From positions 1 through 58,942 of the forward strand of contig NZ_PYWL01000018.1 in the NCBI RefSeq assembly GCF_003049525.1: 58,942 bases of DNA, given 5' to 3'. Shown piece after piece: positions 39,721 to 50,110 of the stretch (position 1 is the first letter of the stretch; each line of letters begins with the position of its first letter). The DNA comes from Lysinibacillus fusiformis. Its GTDB lineage: Bacteria; Bacillota; Bacilli; Bacillales_A; Planococcaceae. The translations under genes were made by a program, and so were the position numbers. The notes under the pieces were generated by a model. It saw nothing but the letters and a program-made list of their open reading frames with translations. It ran no database searches and had not been told where the DNA came from.

Positions 39721-40962
39721 ATGAAGAAAATTAAAGGTCTATCAAAAATTGCATTAGTTGCTGGATTAAGTATTCCTATCCTATTGGGTAATCATGGTTC
39801 TGCAAGTGCAGCAGCTTTTAAAGATGTAAATTCAAATCATTGGGCGTATCAAAATGTAGAGAAAGTAGCAAGTCAGAAGTTAGTGACAGGGTATCAAGAT
39901 GGCACATTCAAGCCGTCTAACAATGTAACTCGCGCTGAGTTTGCAACATTCTTGTCACGTATGTTTGATAGGAATGATCGTAAAAATGAGCTATTCACAG
40001 ATGTTCCTGATACGCATTGGGCTAAAGATGCAATTGAGGAAGGCTTAGCTTTAGGCTTTATCCAGGAAAGCGATTTTAATAATGGTAAATTTGAGCCTAA
40101 TAAAGCAATGACTCGACAAGAGATTGCTAAATGGTTAGCGAATGGTTTAAAAGTTACGAATGGCGAATACGACACGATTGCTAATGAAATTCAAAATGGA
40201 AAATACACATTATTACCTGTCGCCGAGTATTACAAAGGCGGATTAAGCAAGTCTGAGTATGGCAATGTTGGCTTAATGCTTGGTACAGGCATCATGAGTG
40301 GATTTGAAGATGGTTCATTTAAAACGAGTGGCAATACAACACGTGCCGAAGTTGCAACGATTCTAATCCGATTTAATGAAGCGATGAAGAAAAAACCAAC
40401 AGACTTTAAAGGATTAAATGAGCTTGTCGAAGTGGCAACAACAGGAACGAATATGTTAGCGGCTACGAAATACACATATTGGGGTATCGATGCTAATAAT
40501 TTCTCAAATGTGATTGGAAAACCGCATACATTTTCTAGAAATAATGCAGGTGTTGGTACTTTAGAGCGCATGATTTTTGTGGAAGGGACAACACAAGAAG
40601 AGGCTTTAAAGAACAGTATTTATGCAAAAATGTTTATTGGAAAAAATACTCGTTTAGCTCCTGATAAGGATTTAATAAATATGTATGTTGAAACAGGGTT
40701 CACTTCAAATCTTGATAAAACTACAATCGAAGCTTATACGAATGGGATTGTAAATTCCTTTACTGTTAACACAGGAATTCAAGATAAATCAGTGGTTAAA
40801 AATTATGGTCTAACATCACTGGACTATGAAAATTGGGGTGTGTTATTTAAAAAAGGGCAAAAAGTTAAATTTTGGACGGAATCATGGTTAGATTACACGA
40901 AGGGCTATCATAATGGCTTTACAACTGATGACAATTCAGAATTCACTTTACAATTGAAGTAA
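39721..40962 (+). CDS. secreted SLH-domain protein
   Basis: 413 residues. Signal peptide (KKIKGLSKIALVAGLSIPIL, cleavage near ASA), then three S-layer-homology repeats at about residues 33-80, 95-150 and 165-222 (FKDVNSNHWAYQNVEKVA, FTDVPDTHWAKDAIEEG, and LMLGTGIMSGFEDGSFK). The C-terminal half has no known fold. SLH domains bind pyruvylated wall polymer, so it sits on the cell wall. It is first in the operon with the giant adhesin and may anchor it or the pilus. Confidence 0.9.
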   Translation: MKKIKGLSKIALVAGLSIPILLGNHGSASAAAFKDVNSNHWAYQNVEKVASQKLVTGYQDGTFKPSNNVTRAEFATFLSRMFDRNDRKNELFTDVPDTHWAKDAIEEGLALGFIQESDFNNGKFEPNKAMTRQEIAKWLANGLKVTNGEYDTIANEIQNGKYTLLPVAEYYKGGLSKSEYGNVGLMLGTGIMSGFEDGSFKTSGNTTRAEVATILIRFNEAMKKKPTDFKGLNELVEVATTGTNMLAATKYTYWGIDANNFSNVIGKPHTFSRNNAGVGTLERMIFVEGTTQEEALKNSIYAKMFIGKNTRLAPDKDLINMYVETGFTSNLDKTTIEAYTNGIVNSFTVNTGIQDKSVVKNYGLTSLDYENWGVLFKKGQKVKFWTESWLDYTKGYHNGFTTDDNSEFTLQLK

Positions 40963-40981
40963 TTGGAGGGGGAATAAGTAA

Positions 40982-43900
40982 ATGAAGGAACTTTTTAAAA
41001 AAGTCGCTATTGTCATAATAGCGATTTTTCTACTATTAATAGATATACCATTTAACACAATTTGGAATGGTGGTGTAGAAAATGAAGTACAAGCAGCTAC
41101 ACCAGGTAAACCAACTGGCTCTACCGGTTCATACAAAATAGATGCAGTAGCAAAATCTGTATCAGCTAATCCCTCTGTATACTGGACACAAATAGATGAT
41201 TTAAGTTTTACTGCTGTGTCGGATGGGGGTACAACTCCAGCAAAGAATTCAAGCAATAACGAGCCTGTAGCGACACAAGTAAAAAATACACTAGATTTGA
41301 CGACCTATACGATGCCTACTAGTTTTGATGGTTCTGATGGAAAAAATTATTCTAGGTCAGACTTAACAAGAGTTTATCTAAAAAATGATAGTGTTAAATT
41401 TAAAAATGCTCTTTCTTTCAAAGGAATTAACTTAACCAAGGTAAGTGATACAAAATTCGCATTTTTAACTGAAACAGGTTCACCTAATAGACCTACTACT
41501 AAGACACAATACGGTAAAAATTCAGATGGCCAGCCAAAATACTCAGTTCGCTACGATACGCCAATTGATATTGTTTGGTATGGTGAAATTATAAATCAAG
41601 CAGAGATGCGTGTAGTTGAAGATTCAACAATTACGATTGGTGCAACTAAACAATACAAAGCTCAAGTACGGACTAAAAAGGGTGCTGCAGCATGGACAGC
41701 TTGGAAAGATGTCAGTGCTTACGATTGGAAATCAGATAAATCCAGCGTAGCCTCTGTTTCATCTAATGGTAGTGTAAAGGGGCTTGCAAACGGGCAAGCG
41801 AAAATAACGGCATCCTGGAAAGATAATGATTTCCATCTACAGGCAAGTGCCAATGTTAAGGTCACTGCGGAAGATGCGTTGACTATCACAGGGAACTTAA
41901 ACGCATGTTTTAAAGATGGTTCTACGACTTTAAAAGCAATCTTGTATAAAACAGGTGGAAAATCATCTGATGTAACAAACACAGCGACTTGGACAAGCTC
42001 TGATACGAGTGTAGCAACGGTTTCCAAAGGTGTTGTGACGTTTAAAAAGGTTGGTTCTACAACGATTACAGCAACGGCTGAAGGTAAAAAGGAGATAGTG
42101 AAAGTTACTGTAATAGATTGTACTGTTGCTCCACCACCTGATCCTGAAGAACCTGAACCTCCTGTACCTGATAATGATCCTCCTACTGTAGAAATTGAAG
42201 GGCCACTAGAAGTTAAGCTAGGAGAAACAGTTTGTTATGTGGCAAATGCGAGTGACCCTGACGGATATATCACTTCTTACTTGTGGAACGAAGGGAATAT
42301 GATTACAGACGATTTTAAAAGTAGCAAAATGTGCGGTCATTTTGACGAGATCGGCGAGCATGGTATCACAGTAATTGTTGAAGACAATGGAGATATTAAT
42401 GGTAAAAATGTAAAAACTGCAAATGATCAAATGATAATCAAAGTAGTTGGGCCAAAACCATCAGCTTATATTACTGTCGGTGGCACGTTGAAAGAGAATC
42501 GTAAAATTACTGCCAAAGTTGCAGACGCTTATAGTGGAAATCCTGTATTGCATGAAAAGGTACCAATTGTTAAACAAACTTTGACAATTGAAGCTGTAGA
42601 AAAATCTAATCAAGACAAACTATTTATCAAAGAAAATATTAGTGGCAATATCGACACTTCAAAAATTGTGAATTTCTTAGGAAAATTCACTGGGGAAGTG
42701 AAATTAACTAGTTATGTAGAAAATATCGAAGGTTCTAGCGATACGTTTGAAACAGTTATAGATTTGCAGCCTGATTTAGCACCCATAGTAAATCTTGAAA
42801 CTCCATCACTGATTTATCGCGAAGCTCCCAACACAGAAGGTGAGTATGCATCAGCTGACATTGTATTAACGGATAATTCATACTCGATAGATGATGGAAT
42901 TCAAAAGCGTATATGGCGTTTAAAATACGATTCAAATAACGACGGTTCATTTGATGATGAAGAATGGCAGCTAATATCTGACGCTAATGAAGAAAGATTC
43001 ATTTATAATACGAAAAAAGTTGGTAAGTACCTTGTTGAACTTGAAGTCTTTGAAAAGTTCGGTCAAGAAACAATCGATGAATATGTAGATCAAACATTTG
43101 ATAAAGCAACGACTGATTTGAGACATGGTAATTCGGATTTAATAGCAATGGAAACGAAGATTTTTGAAGTTAATAACTTAGCTCCTGTTGCTTCAATTGA
43201 GCTTGAGCAAGAAAAAAAGACAGTCGAAGTACAATACGATGTTATTGATTCCCCATACAGTGAAACACAGCTAAGAACAATGACACCATATCTGAATCAA
43301 AAGCTTGCTGACTATGGACTGAAAGCTAATGTAAGCTTTGCAGAAAGTTCTGTTGAGGAAATAAAGGTTATATCAAGTGGTACAACTTTCTTTTTGAGGG
43401 ACAATGGAGAAGTATATGTTACGGCTAGTGGACTTGGACTGTTTGGAATCCCCCATACAGCGGGGGTATTTACACCAACAAAAGCTAATTTACCGTATAA
43501 AGTTAAGGGGCTTGAATACGGTTATATGGGTACCGCGATATTTTTAACGCAAGATGGATTTGCTTATGGTTCAGGTGAAAATAGTGAATATCAAATTAAA
43601 GTAGATGAAAAACAGCGCTGGGTATCACCGCCAGAGAAAATAGAAATACCACGAACAGCTCCAATAAAAAGTGTAAGCGTGACTACTTACTCTGCTACGG
43701 GTGGTCTTTTATATTTGCTGGAAAATGGAGATGTTTATGGTTCAGGTTGGATAAATGGGTTAAACAGATATCATGTAGGGCGGAGAGATATAGTAAAAGC
43801 TGAATTACCTCTCAAAGCTACAGAAATCACACATCAAGGAAGTACAGGTTATTTTCTTTTGGAAGACGGCTCTGTGTATGAGCAAGGTGCATTAGACTTG

Positions 43901-46900
43901 ATTTATCCTGACTTTGATATACCAGGAAAAGTTGAACTACCTTCAAAAGTAAGAAAAATGTATCCTAGTGAAAATTTTATCCACTTTTTAATGGAAGATG
44001 GAACAGTTTACGCTATGGGAAAAAATTATAATGGTCAGTTAGGTGATGGAACAAGAATAGATAGAAATACTCCAGTGAAAATTGAATTCCCATCAAGTGT
44101 AAAAGAAGTTTATGCTAAACCGAATGGTCCTTACGTTAATGATGGAAAAACTCTCTTTTTATTAAACAATGGTTTAGTTTATGAAATAAATGGAAATAAA
44201 CCTTCCTTATTAAATTTACCATTCAAAACAAAACGGATCTTCAATAATTATTCAAATCAACACTTTTTAACAGAGGATGGAGAAGTTTATGCTAGAGGGG
44301 TAAATAACTTTGGTTCGTTAGGAGACGGTACTTCCATATCACGACCAATTCCTGTCAAAATTAGTTTACCAGCAAGGGTTAAAAATATTTCTTTAGGTAC
44401 TGTCAGTACCTACTTCATTTTAGAAGATGGTTCGATTTATGCAACTGGAGCAAATGGCGCCGGACAACTTGGTGATGGAACAACGATAGATAGAGCAACT
44501 CCAGTAAAAATAAATGCATTTGAAGCTACTAAAACGTCAAGCTTCACACACAAAAGTGACCCAACGTACATGACGACATTTTCGAATAAGCCTATGAAGA
44601 TTGAAGAAATAAAAAATAGAATTGGCGATAATCAAGGTTATTTTGTAGGTGCAACAACAGCAAGCAATCAATCAGCAGTCCAAACAATTGTTAAAGACAA
44701 TGGGGATAAAGGTAAATTTATTGATATAGGTTCAACTTATAATGATGCGAACTTAAAAGCAAAAATTCAAGAATTAGCTGATTACATCATTGATACGCAA
44801 AAAAATAATAAGATTGAAGTAGAATTCTTATTAGATGAATCAACAAGTGGTACTAACAAAGCAGCGTTAGAGCAAAAAATAGCAAATACTTTAAAACCGT
44901 TAATAAATTCAAAAGACAATTCAATTCCATTTGAAAGTCGAGTGACAGTTTTAACTAATAATTACAAATTCAAAGACACTTACTTGGATGGCAAAAATCG
45001 CTTTGTCGTAGCTGTTAAGAATAACTCGCTGAGTGCCGATCTAGAAAAACACATTACAGCTACAAATCTTGCAAATAATGCACATTTTGTTGGTATAGGT
45101 GCATCAGCAAATAAGAATATACTTGAACGAATAGTCGCTAAATCAATGAAAAAAGGTACGTATATCGACAATTCAAACATCGATGCAGCACTAACAGAGC
45201 TTTCAAATTACATTTTAAATGAAGTTGAAAATAGTCGAGGGATTAATGAAGCATTTGTCACATCAGACGAGCAAATTAATTTTATAACAAACTTTGACGA
45301 TTTTGAAAAAGATAGCTTATATGATGAATATTGGAAGTTTAAACATGAATTAGACTATTTTGAAAGCGAAACTGGCTTATTCCCTGAACATGATACACAG
45401 ATTAGAACGCCTATTTTAACGTTTGGCCAAACAGGGCGTTATCAGCCACATTATGCAGCACAAGATGATCCACTTAGAGCACTTGATAATGACAAAGTGG
45501 AATACTTTAAAGATTATCGTAAATGGTCAGATGAAGTTAATAATTTGTTAGTCTTTGTTCATAAAAAGCCATCAAGTGACTTCACATTTACAGTAGATAA
45601 AATAAGTGGAGCATTTACTGTTACTTCCAAAGCGAATGATTCAGATAAAAAAAGCATTGATGTAGGTCTTGGTGCTGGTTTGAAGTATCAACAATTCTCC
45701 TGGAAGTTAAAAGAGGAAAATGATTGGAATGAGGGCTTGCCGAAAGGAAATCTAGATGCTGGTAAATCATACGAGGTGCGAAATACAGTAGTAGACTTCC
45801 AAAATAAAGAGTCCATAACAACTAAAACTCTTTCTAGAAATAATCTACCACCAGTAGCCATTTTTGAATCAGATAAATTGGAATATGAAGAAGGGGAAAA
45901 CGTTCAATTAACAAATTCTTCGTATGATCCTAATGGTGATGATATGACAGCTACCTGGTACATTAAGAATTCGAATGACGATAATTCGAAGTACAAGGAA
46001 ATTACTACAGGTACTTATCAAAATGGTAAAGGTAATCAAGATTGGAACACAGTTATTAAAAATTTAAAATGTAGCAATAAAAAATCAGAGGAAGCATGTT
46101 CATATACTATCAAACTATTTGTAAAGGACAAATATGGAGATTCTGACGAAACAACTAGAAGTATCAAGGTTGTATCAGTTGAAGCAATTGAAGTTGGTAT
46201 TGAAGCTGTAGAGGTATTTACAGCACCATCAATAAAAGGCTTACCTACGTATATTCAATTAAATGAGGAAGTACTTGTGGCCAAAGAAGAACAAGCAGAA
46301 GATGCGCGTAATGCTTTTGTTCAAATTACAGTCAATAAAGATGGTAAATATTATATGGACAACAATTTTAAAGTAAAAGAATTAGTAGAAGGTGTGCAAT
46401 TCATAATTCCTCCTACAGAATTACAGGTTGATTCAGCGTATGATTTTGAATTTGAAATAAGCTCTGATGATGAGAGTATTGTCATTAATCCAGGAGCCGA
46501 AAAGATTTCCCTAAATGCACGAACAGCTGAGGAAAAAACCATTTCAAGTAAAGATATAGATTTAACGTATAAGGGTCTTGTTTCAGTGAAACGCTCCATT
46601 AATACTGACCAGGTAAACACTTATGAAGTCATTCATTTAGAAACAGCAGAATTAAAGCCAACAGTAACAGGTCTTGGCCATTCATTAGATCAAACATTCA
46701 TATATGATTTGCCATTGAACCAACATTATTCAGCAGAAGGTTTAATGAATATTTCTAGTAAATTGTCATTTGATGAAGTATTAATTGATTCAAACTTTGA
46801 TGCTGCTGATGTTGTTGAAGGTAAAGCAATTGTGAGTACTGTAAATACTGACAATGTTGTTGAAACTAATGCAAAAAAAGAAACGATTACACAAACTTTT

Positions 46901-47269
46901 AGTTATCCAAAAGTGTACGTTGAATCAGTCAAGGGCAATCTTTATAGTGAAAATCAGAAATCAGTAAATGACAGTCGTATAAAGCATGATTTAATTGACG
47001 GTGGTCATAAATTGTATATTCCTATTTGGTTAGATGATATAGGAAAATATGATATTAATTACGAAACTACATCTGCAATAGGTGTTAATAAAGTGAAATT
47101 TGAAATTAGTCAAGAATTAGATATAGAAGCCTATTTATTCCTTCATATGAATTCATCTACAAAAGATAAAGACAAATTCTTAATTGAACCAGTCAATAAA
47201 AAGTTGCCATTCCCTGCTGGTAAGCCTGAAGATTGGTCAGATAGTGATGAGGAATGGATAAAAAATTAA
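40982..47269 (+). CDS. 2095-residue secreted multidomain adhesin (Big2, PKD, RCC1 repeats)
   Basis: N-terminal signal/anchor segment (about 5-25). Two Big2-like domains (about 205-300 and 305-380; KSSVASVSSNGSVKGLANG and DTSVATVSKGVVTFKKVG), a Pro/Glu linker, a PKD-like domain (about 400-495), a VWA/PKD-like stretch, an RCC1-type beta-propeller (about 795-1180; repeats of FLTEDGEVYARGVNNFGSLG), a second alpha/beta region with FLLDESTSGTN (about 1278), a PKD domain (about 1620) and a long beta-rich C terminus. No LPxTG. Probably a pilus-tip or mating-pair adhesin. Contains the protospacer 42277-42310. Confidence 0.85.
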   Translation: MKELFKKVAIVIIAIFLLLIDIPFNTIWNGGVENEVQAATPGKPTGSTGSYKIDAVAKSVSANPSVYWTQIDDLSFTAVSDGGTTPAKNSSNNEPVATQVKNTLDLTTYTMPTSFDGSDGKNYSRSDLTRVYLKNDSVKFKNALSFKGINLTKVSDTKFAFLTETGSPNRPTTKTQYGKNSDGQPKYSVRYDTPIDIVWYGEIINQAEMRVVEDSTITIGATKQYKAQVRTKKGAAAWTAWKDVSAYDWKSDKSSVASVSSNGSVKGLANGQAKITASWKDNDFHLQASANVKVTAEDALTITGNLNACFKDGSTTLKAILYKTGGKSSDVTNTATWTSSDTSVATVSKGVVTFKKVGSTTITATAEGKKEIVKVTVIDCTVAPPPDPEEPEPPVPDNDPPTVEIEGPLEVKLGETVCYVANASDPDGYITSYLWNEGNMITDDFKSSKMCGHFDEIGEHGITVIVEDNGDINGKNVKTANDQMIIKVVGPKPSAYITVGGTLKENRKITAKVADAYSGNPVLHEKVPIVKQTLTIEAVEKSNQDKLFIKENISGNIDTSKIVNFLGKFTGEVKLTSYVENIEGSSDTFETVIDLQPDLAPIVNLETPSLIYREAPNTEGEYASADIVLTDNSYSIDDGIQKRIWRLKYDSNNDGSFDDEEWQLISDANEERFIYNTKKVGKYLVELEVFEKFGQETIDEYVDQTFDKATTDLRHGNSDLIAMETKIFEVNNLAPVASIELEQEKKTVEVQYDVIDSPYSETQLRTMTPYLNQKLADYGLKANVSFAESSVEEIKVISSGTTFFLRDNGEVYVTASGLGLFGIPHTAGVFTPTKANLPYKVKGLEYGYMGTAIFLTQDGFAYGSGENSEYQIKVDEKQRWVSPPEKIEIPRTAPIKSVSVTTYSATGGLLYLLENGDVYGSGWINGLNRYHVGRRDIVKAELPLKATEITHQGSTGYFLLEDGSVYEQGALDLIYPDFDIPGKVELPSKVRKMYPSENFIHFLMEDGTVYAMGKNYNGQLGDGTRIDRNTPVKIEFPSSVKEVYAKPNGPYVNDGKTLFLLNNGLVYEINGNKPSLLNLPFKTKRIFNNYSNQHFLTEDGEVYARGVNNFGSLGDGTSISRPIPVKISLPARVKNISLGTVSTYFILEDGSIYATGANGAGQLGDGTTIDRATPVKINAFEATKTSSFTHKSDPTYMTTFSNKPMKIEEIKNRIGDNQGYFVGATTASNQSAVQTIVKDNGDKGKFIDIGSTYNDANLKAKIQELADYIIDTQKNNKIEVEFLLDESTSGTNKAALEQKIANTLKPLINSKDNSIPFESRVTVLTNNYKFKDTYLDGKNRFVVAVKNNSLSADLEKHITATNLANNAHFVGIGASANKNILERIVAKSMKKGTYIDNSNIDAALTELSNYILNEVENSRGINEAFVTSDEQINFITNFDDFEKDSLYDEYWKFKHELDYFESETGLFPEHDTQIRTPILTFGQTGRYQPHYAAQDDPLRALDNDKVEYFKDYRKWSDEVNNLLVFVHKKPSSDFTFTVDKISGAFTVTSKANDSDKKSIDVGLGAGLKYQQFSWKLKEENDWNEGLPKGNLDAGKSYEVRNTVVDFQNKESITTKTLSRNNLPPVAIFESDKLEYEEGENVQLTNSSYDPNGDDMTATWYIKNSNDDNSKYKEITTGTYQNGKGNQDWNTVIKNLKCSNKKSEEACSYTIKLFVKDKYGDSDETTRSIKVVSVEAIEVGIEAVEVFTAPSIKGLPTYIQLNEEVLVAKEEQAEDARNAFVQITVNKDGKYYMDNNFKVKELVEGVQFIIPPTELQVDSAYDFEFEISSDDESIVINPGAEKISLNARTAEEKTISSKDIDLTYKGLVSVKRSINTDQVNTYEVIHLETAELKPTVTGLGHSLDQTFIYDLPLNQHYSAEGLMNISSKLSFDEVLIDSNFDAADVVEGKAIVSTVNTDNVVETNAKKETITQTFSYPKVYVESVKGNLYSENQKSVNDSRIKHDLIDGGHKLYIPIWLDDIGKYDINYETTSAIGVNKVKFEISQELDIEAYLFLHMNSSTKDKDKFLIEPVNKKLPFPAGKPEDWSDSDEEWIKN

Positions 47270-47292
47270 ACTGTTAAATTTTACGAGAACAT

Positions 47293-47332
47293 ATCAGTAT
47301 TCTGTTGACAAATATCGGAATACTGATATAAT
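47293..47332 (+). promoter_or_regulatory. pilus operon promoter with double operator
   Basis: Operator 1 (47293-47306) overlaps -35 TTGACA (47305-47310); operator 2 ATCGGAATACTGAT (47314-47327) runs into -10 TATAAT (47327-47332). 16-bp spacer. Confidence 0.88.
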
Positions 47333-47378
47333 TAGGGTAAATATAAGAAAGAAGTTTTTAAAGGTGGTGAGAGTTCTA

Positions 47379-47519
47379 ATGAAAATCAATACAGAAGTAT
47401 TAATGTGGACTGGTGGTGCAGTTGCCATTACTTCGCTTGTAGTTTTGGCAGCTAAGGGATGGTTTGGTTCTAATATTCAAGGGATCTTAGATGGAATATT
47501 ATCAGGCATTGTAGGTTAA
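47379..47519 (+). CDS. 46-residue Flp/pilin-like peptide 1
   Basis: ATG 47379 with AAAGGTGG upstream. Short N terminus MKINTEVLMWTGG, one hydrophobic helix (about 11-27) and a short amphipathic tail ending SGIVG. First gene after the double-operator promoter, followed by an intrinsic terminator and then Tad-type assembly genes, so it is the best candidate for the major pilin. The peptide at 51230 shares its N-terminal pattern MKIxTxxLMxxxGG. Confidence 0.65.
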   Translation: MKINTEVLMWTGGAVAITSLVVLAAKGWFGSNIQGILDGILSGIVG

Positions 47520-47544
47520 TTTGTTTGAACAACACCAGAAGTTA

Positions 47545-47574
47545 AGAGATATTCTTATGAATATCTCTTTTTTA
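47545..47574 (+). terminator. intra-operon terminator after the pilin-like gene
   Basis: AGAGATATTC / GAATATCTCT stem, 4-nt loop, then six T. Placed between the pilin-like gene and the assembly genes, it would give an excess of pilin mRNA over the rest. Confidence 0.85.
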
Positions 47575-47601
47575 AAATCTTATATAAGGAGGATATCTAC
47601 T

Positions 47602-47964
47602 TTGAAGGGAATTCCTTTTTATTTTTTGCTTTTATTTGTAGGGATATTTAGTTCAATTATGATAGCCAATTTTTTAAAACCAGATATTCAGCAAAATGAT
47701 CGCACGCAAAAGATAAACGAAGTAGTTTCAGCTCAAATTTATAACAGTGCGGATTTAGGAGCTATACGTGTTAATGGAGGGATTTTTTTAGATACACAAG
47801 ATTTTGAACAAGCAGTTCGAGCCGATTTAATAGAAAGATATAAATCCGCAAAAATTAGATTTGAATATCTAGAAAATCCAAACAGTTCTTTAAAAGCAAT
47901 TAAAGTATTTATGGAATATGAAGATTTAATTTATACAAGTACACAAAAAGTAAATGAAATTTAG
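47602..47964 (+). CDS. membrane-anchored pilus operon protein
   Basis: 120 residues from TTG 47602, 9 nt after AAGGAGG; the longer frame from 47521 runs across the terminator and is rejected. One N-terminal TM (about 5-23) and an external alpha/beta domain. Possibly a minor pilin or pseudopilin. Overlaps the ATPase gene by 11 nt. Confidence 0.6.
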   Translation: MKGIPFYFLLLFVGIFSSIMIANFLKPDIQQNDRTQKINEVVSAQIYNSADLGAIRVNGGIFLDTQDFEQAVRADLIERYKSAKIRFEYLENPNSSLKAIKVFMEYEDLIYTSTQKVNEI

Positions 47965-49237
47965 TGAAAGGTTAGGTAAAAATTTTATGAGTAAATTAAA
48001 TATTTCAATGTGGGATTTAAAAAATCATATTGAACATATTGAGGATAGCTTGTTTGTTTCACATCCTGCATTGATATGTTCAGCTTTAACAGATGCGTCT
48101 AAACGAGATGAAATTAAAAAAGTTATTCTAAAACAATTTCCACATATTGCAACGGATGATGAAATTGCAGAAACGATTACTAGAGAAATTGTAGGTACAG
48201 GATTAATCGAAGATATTATTACGAATCGTGAAGATGTAACAGATATTGGATACGATGGTAATAAATTAGAAATTGTTGGTGTGAATTATTACGAAATTAT
48301 TCAAGATGAACATGTTAATGAAAAGTATATTCAGCGTTTGATTCAAAAGTTTGCATCAGCAATGGGAGAAGATTTTTCACCCAAAAGACCAAAATTAAAT
48401 GGTGTATATGGTGTGTTTCGTATTAATGCGGTACATAGTGCCAACACCACTGGTGGAACGACTTTAAGTTTACGTATAGTTCGTCCTAAATTAGCGCTTA
48501 ATGAGGATAACTTTAATCAATTTGCGCCAGCGTTTATTTTGGACTTCTTAAAAACATCTGTAGAAACTTACAGCAATACATTGATTTCCGGTCGTCCTGG
48601 TACGGGAAAAACGGAATTACAAAAATTGGCTATGTCTTATACAAAGGATGAAAAAGAAAAAATTGGTGCGATACAAGATGTCCCTGAGCTTTTCCTAAAA
48701 GAGCTATATCCAAATAAACTGGTCTATGAATGGTTAACTGGTAATGGCCTGGAGCATAATGACCTGATTTTTGAAGCAATGCGAAATAATTTTGTATGGA
48801 TTCTTGTAACTGAAATCATCAATAAAGGTGCTTACGGATTATATCAAGCAATGTACAGTGATCACGCAGTTATTACAACTTTACATGCAAAATCGGCTTT
48901 GAAAATTCCAATGCGTACAGCGTATTTAGCAAAATTTGCGCCAGAAGCTGCAATGATGGATAAAGAAACTATGGCTGAAGAAATTGAAGATTTAGCTGAT
49001 TTTGGATGGCATATTAAAAGAGAAACAGTTAACGGAAAGGACTTCCGTTTTCTAAATGAAATTGCTGCTTTTGCGCCAGGAAATTCAAAATTGATTTTTA
49101 AACAAAAATTATTTGATGGGGTTCTTTATTGGGAAACGTTCGAATTACCAACTGAATTTAAAGAAGAATTAGAGCGACTAAATATTGAATTAACTTTCCC
49201 TGAAAATACAACTGGTGAAATTCCTTTATATCTTTAA
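47954..49237 (+). CDS. TadA/CpaF-like pilus assembly ATPase
   Basis: 427 residues (an internal ATG at 47987 is also possible). The secretion-ATPase fold of the VirB11/TadA group: Walker A LISGRPGTGKTELQ (about 211-224), Asp-box region GAIQDVPELFLKELYP, and the Walker B/His-box region NFVWILVTEIINKGAYGL with VITTLHAKSAL. The usual glutamate-rich Walker B is degenerate. With two TadB/TadC-like proteins it forms a Tad (Flp) pilus motor distinct from VirB4 and VirD4. Confidence 0.88.
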   Translation: MKFSERLGKNFMSKLNISMWDLKNHIEHIEDSLFVSHPALICSALTDASKRDEIKKVILKQFPHIATDDEIAETITREIVGTGLIEDIITNREDVTDIGYDGNKLEIVGVNYYEIIQDEHVNEKYIQRLIQKFASAMGEDFSPKRPKLNGVYGVFRINAVHSANTTGGTTLSLRIVRPKLALNEDNFNQFAPAFILDFLKTSVETYSNTLISGRPGTGKTELQKLAMSYTKDEKEKIGAIQDVPELFLKELYPNKLVYEWLTGNGLEHNDLIFEAMRNNFVWILVTEIINKGAYGLYQAMYSDHAVITTLHAKSALKIPMRTAYLAKFAPEAAMMDKETMAEEIEDLADFGWHIKRETVNGKDFRFLNEIAAFAPGNSKLIFKQKLFDGVLYWETFELPTEFKEELERLNIELTFPENTTGEIPLYL

Positions 49238-49268
49238 TTATTTGTAAGAGTAAATGAGGTGACACAAT

Positions 49269-50096
49269 TTGAGTAAAGAGATAAAAAAGATTAGAAAATT
49301 TCATAAAGGAAAAATTTCAATTAACGAACTTAATGCGATACAAACATCTTATTCTGACAAGTTATCGTTCAAACATTTCCTTACTTATCTGGGTATACCA
49401 GCTGCCATTTTTGCAGTATTTACACATATTATATTTTTTAATTATTTTTTAACACTAGCTACAATGTGTTTTGGTTTATTGTACGGTCTTTTGAAACATT
49501 TGCCTAATATGGTAAAGAAAAATCATTACCACAAATCATACATTGAAAGAAACCGTTTTATTAACAATTGCACGAACTTGATTGGTAATGAACATGTTTC
49601 CTTTTTATCCATTTTAGAAAAGTTAATCCCTCGGCTTAATGGTGAGCTTTATAATGACATTACAGTTTTATTAGCTAAACTTACCTCTGCCAATAAAGAA
49701 CTAGCTGAAAAAGCATTTGATGAAATTGTAAAAAAATATGAAGAAGATGTGATCTTTGGCCAATTTTTTGAACAGTTAGAAACTGCCCATCTTGAAGGCC
49801 GTCCTAACATTGAGACTTTTAAAGAATTAAAGGAACAGCATAATGCATTTATTTTACAACAAGATGAATTTCAAGTTGAAAAAGGAACATTTATAACAAC
49901 TGTAATGGTAACAGCATTCCTAGTATTAATTATTATTGGGTTGCTTGTATTTTCATATTCTATTGAAATTTACCTCGATGCATATGCATATACCACTATT
50001 GGAATGATATTTAATAGTCTATTTTTAGTGTTAATTTATTTATTTTTCAATCGTACAATGAATTTTCTTTATGATGATTCATTGACTACTTTTTAA
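49269..50096 (+). CDS. TadB-like pilus platform protein
   Basis: 275 residues from TTG with GAGGTGA upstream. Two N-terminal TM segments (about 38-75) and two C-terminal ones (about 210-262) flank a helical cytoplasmic domain: the T2SS-F/TadB topology. Expected inner-membrane platform partner of the ATPase. Confidence 0.72.
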   Translation: MSKEIKKIRKFHKGKISINELNAIQTSYSDKLSFKHFLTYLGIPAAIFAVFTHIIFFNYFLTLATMCFGLLYGLLKHLPNMVKKNHYHKSYIERNRFINNCTNLIGNEHVSFLSILEKLIPRLNGELYNDITVLLAKLTSANKELAEKAFDEIVKKYEEDVIFGQFFEQLETAHLEGRPNIETFKELKEQHNAFILQQDEFQVEKGTFITTVMVTAFLVLIIIGLLVFSYSIEIYLDAYAYTTIGMIFNSLFLVLIYLFFNRTMNFLYDDSLTTF

Positions 50097-50110
50097 AGGG
50101 AGGGAAATTG

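Noticed and set aside
42278..42287. Extra palindrome copy in the adhesin gene (TTACTTGTGG)
   Set aside because: Only one half-site fits and the other is explained by Tyr-Leu-Trp codons.
47521..47601. N-terminal extension of the 47602 gene
   Set aside because: Would be translated across the intra-operon terminator with no ribosome site; AAGGAGG supports TTG 47602.
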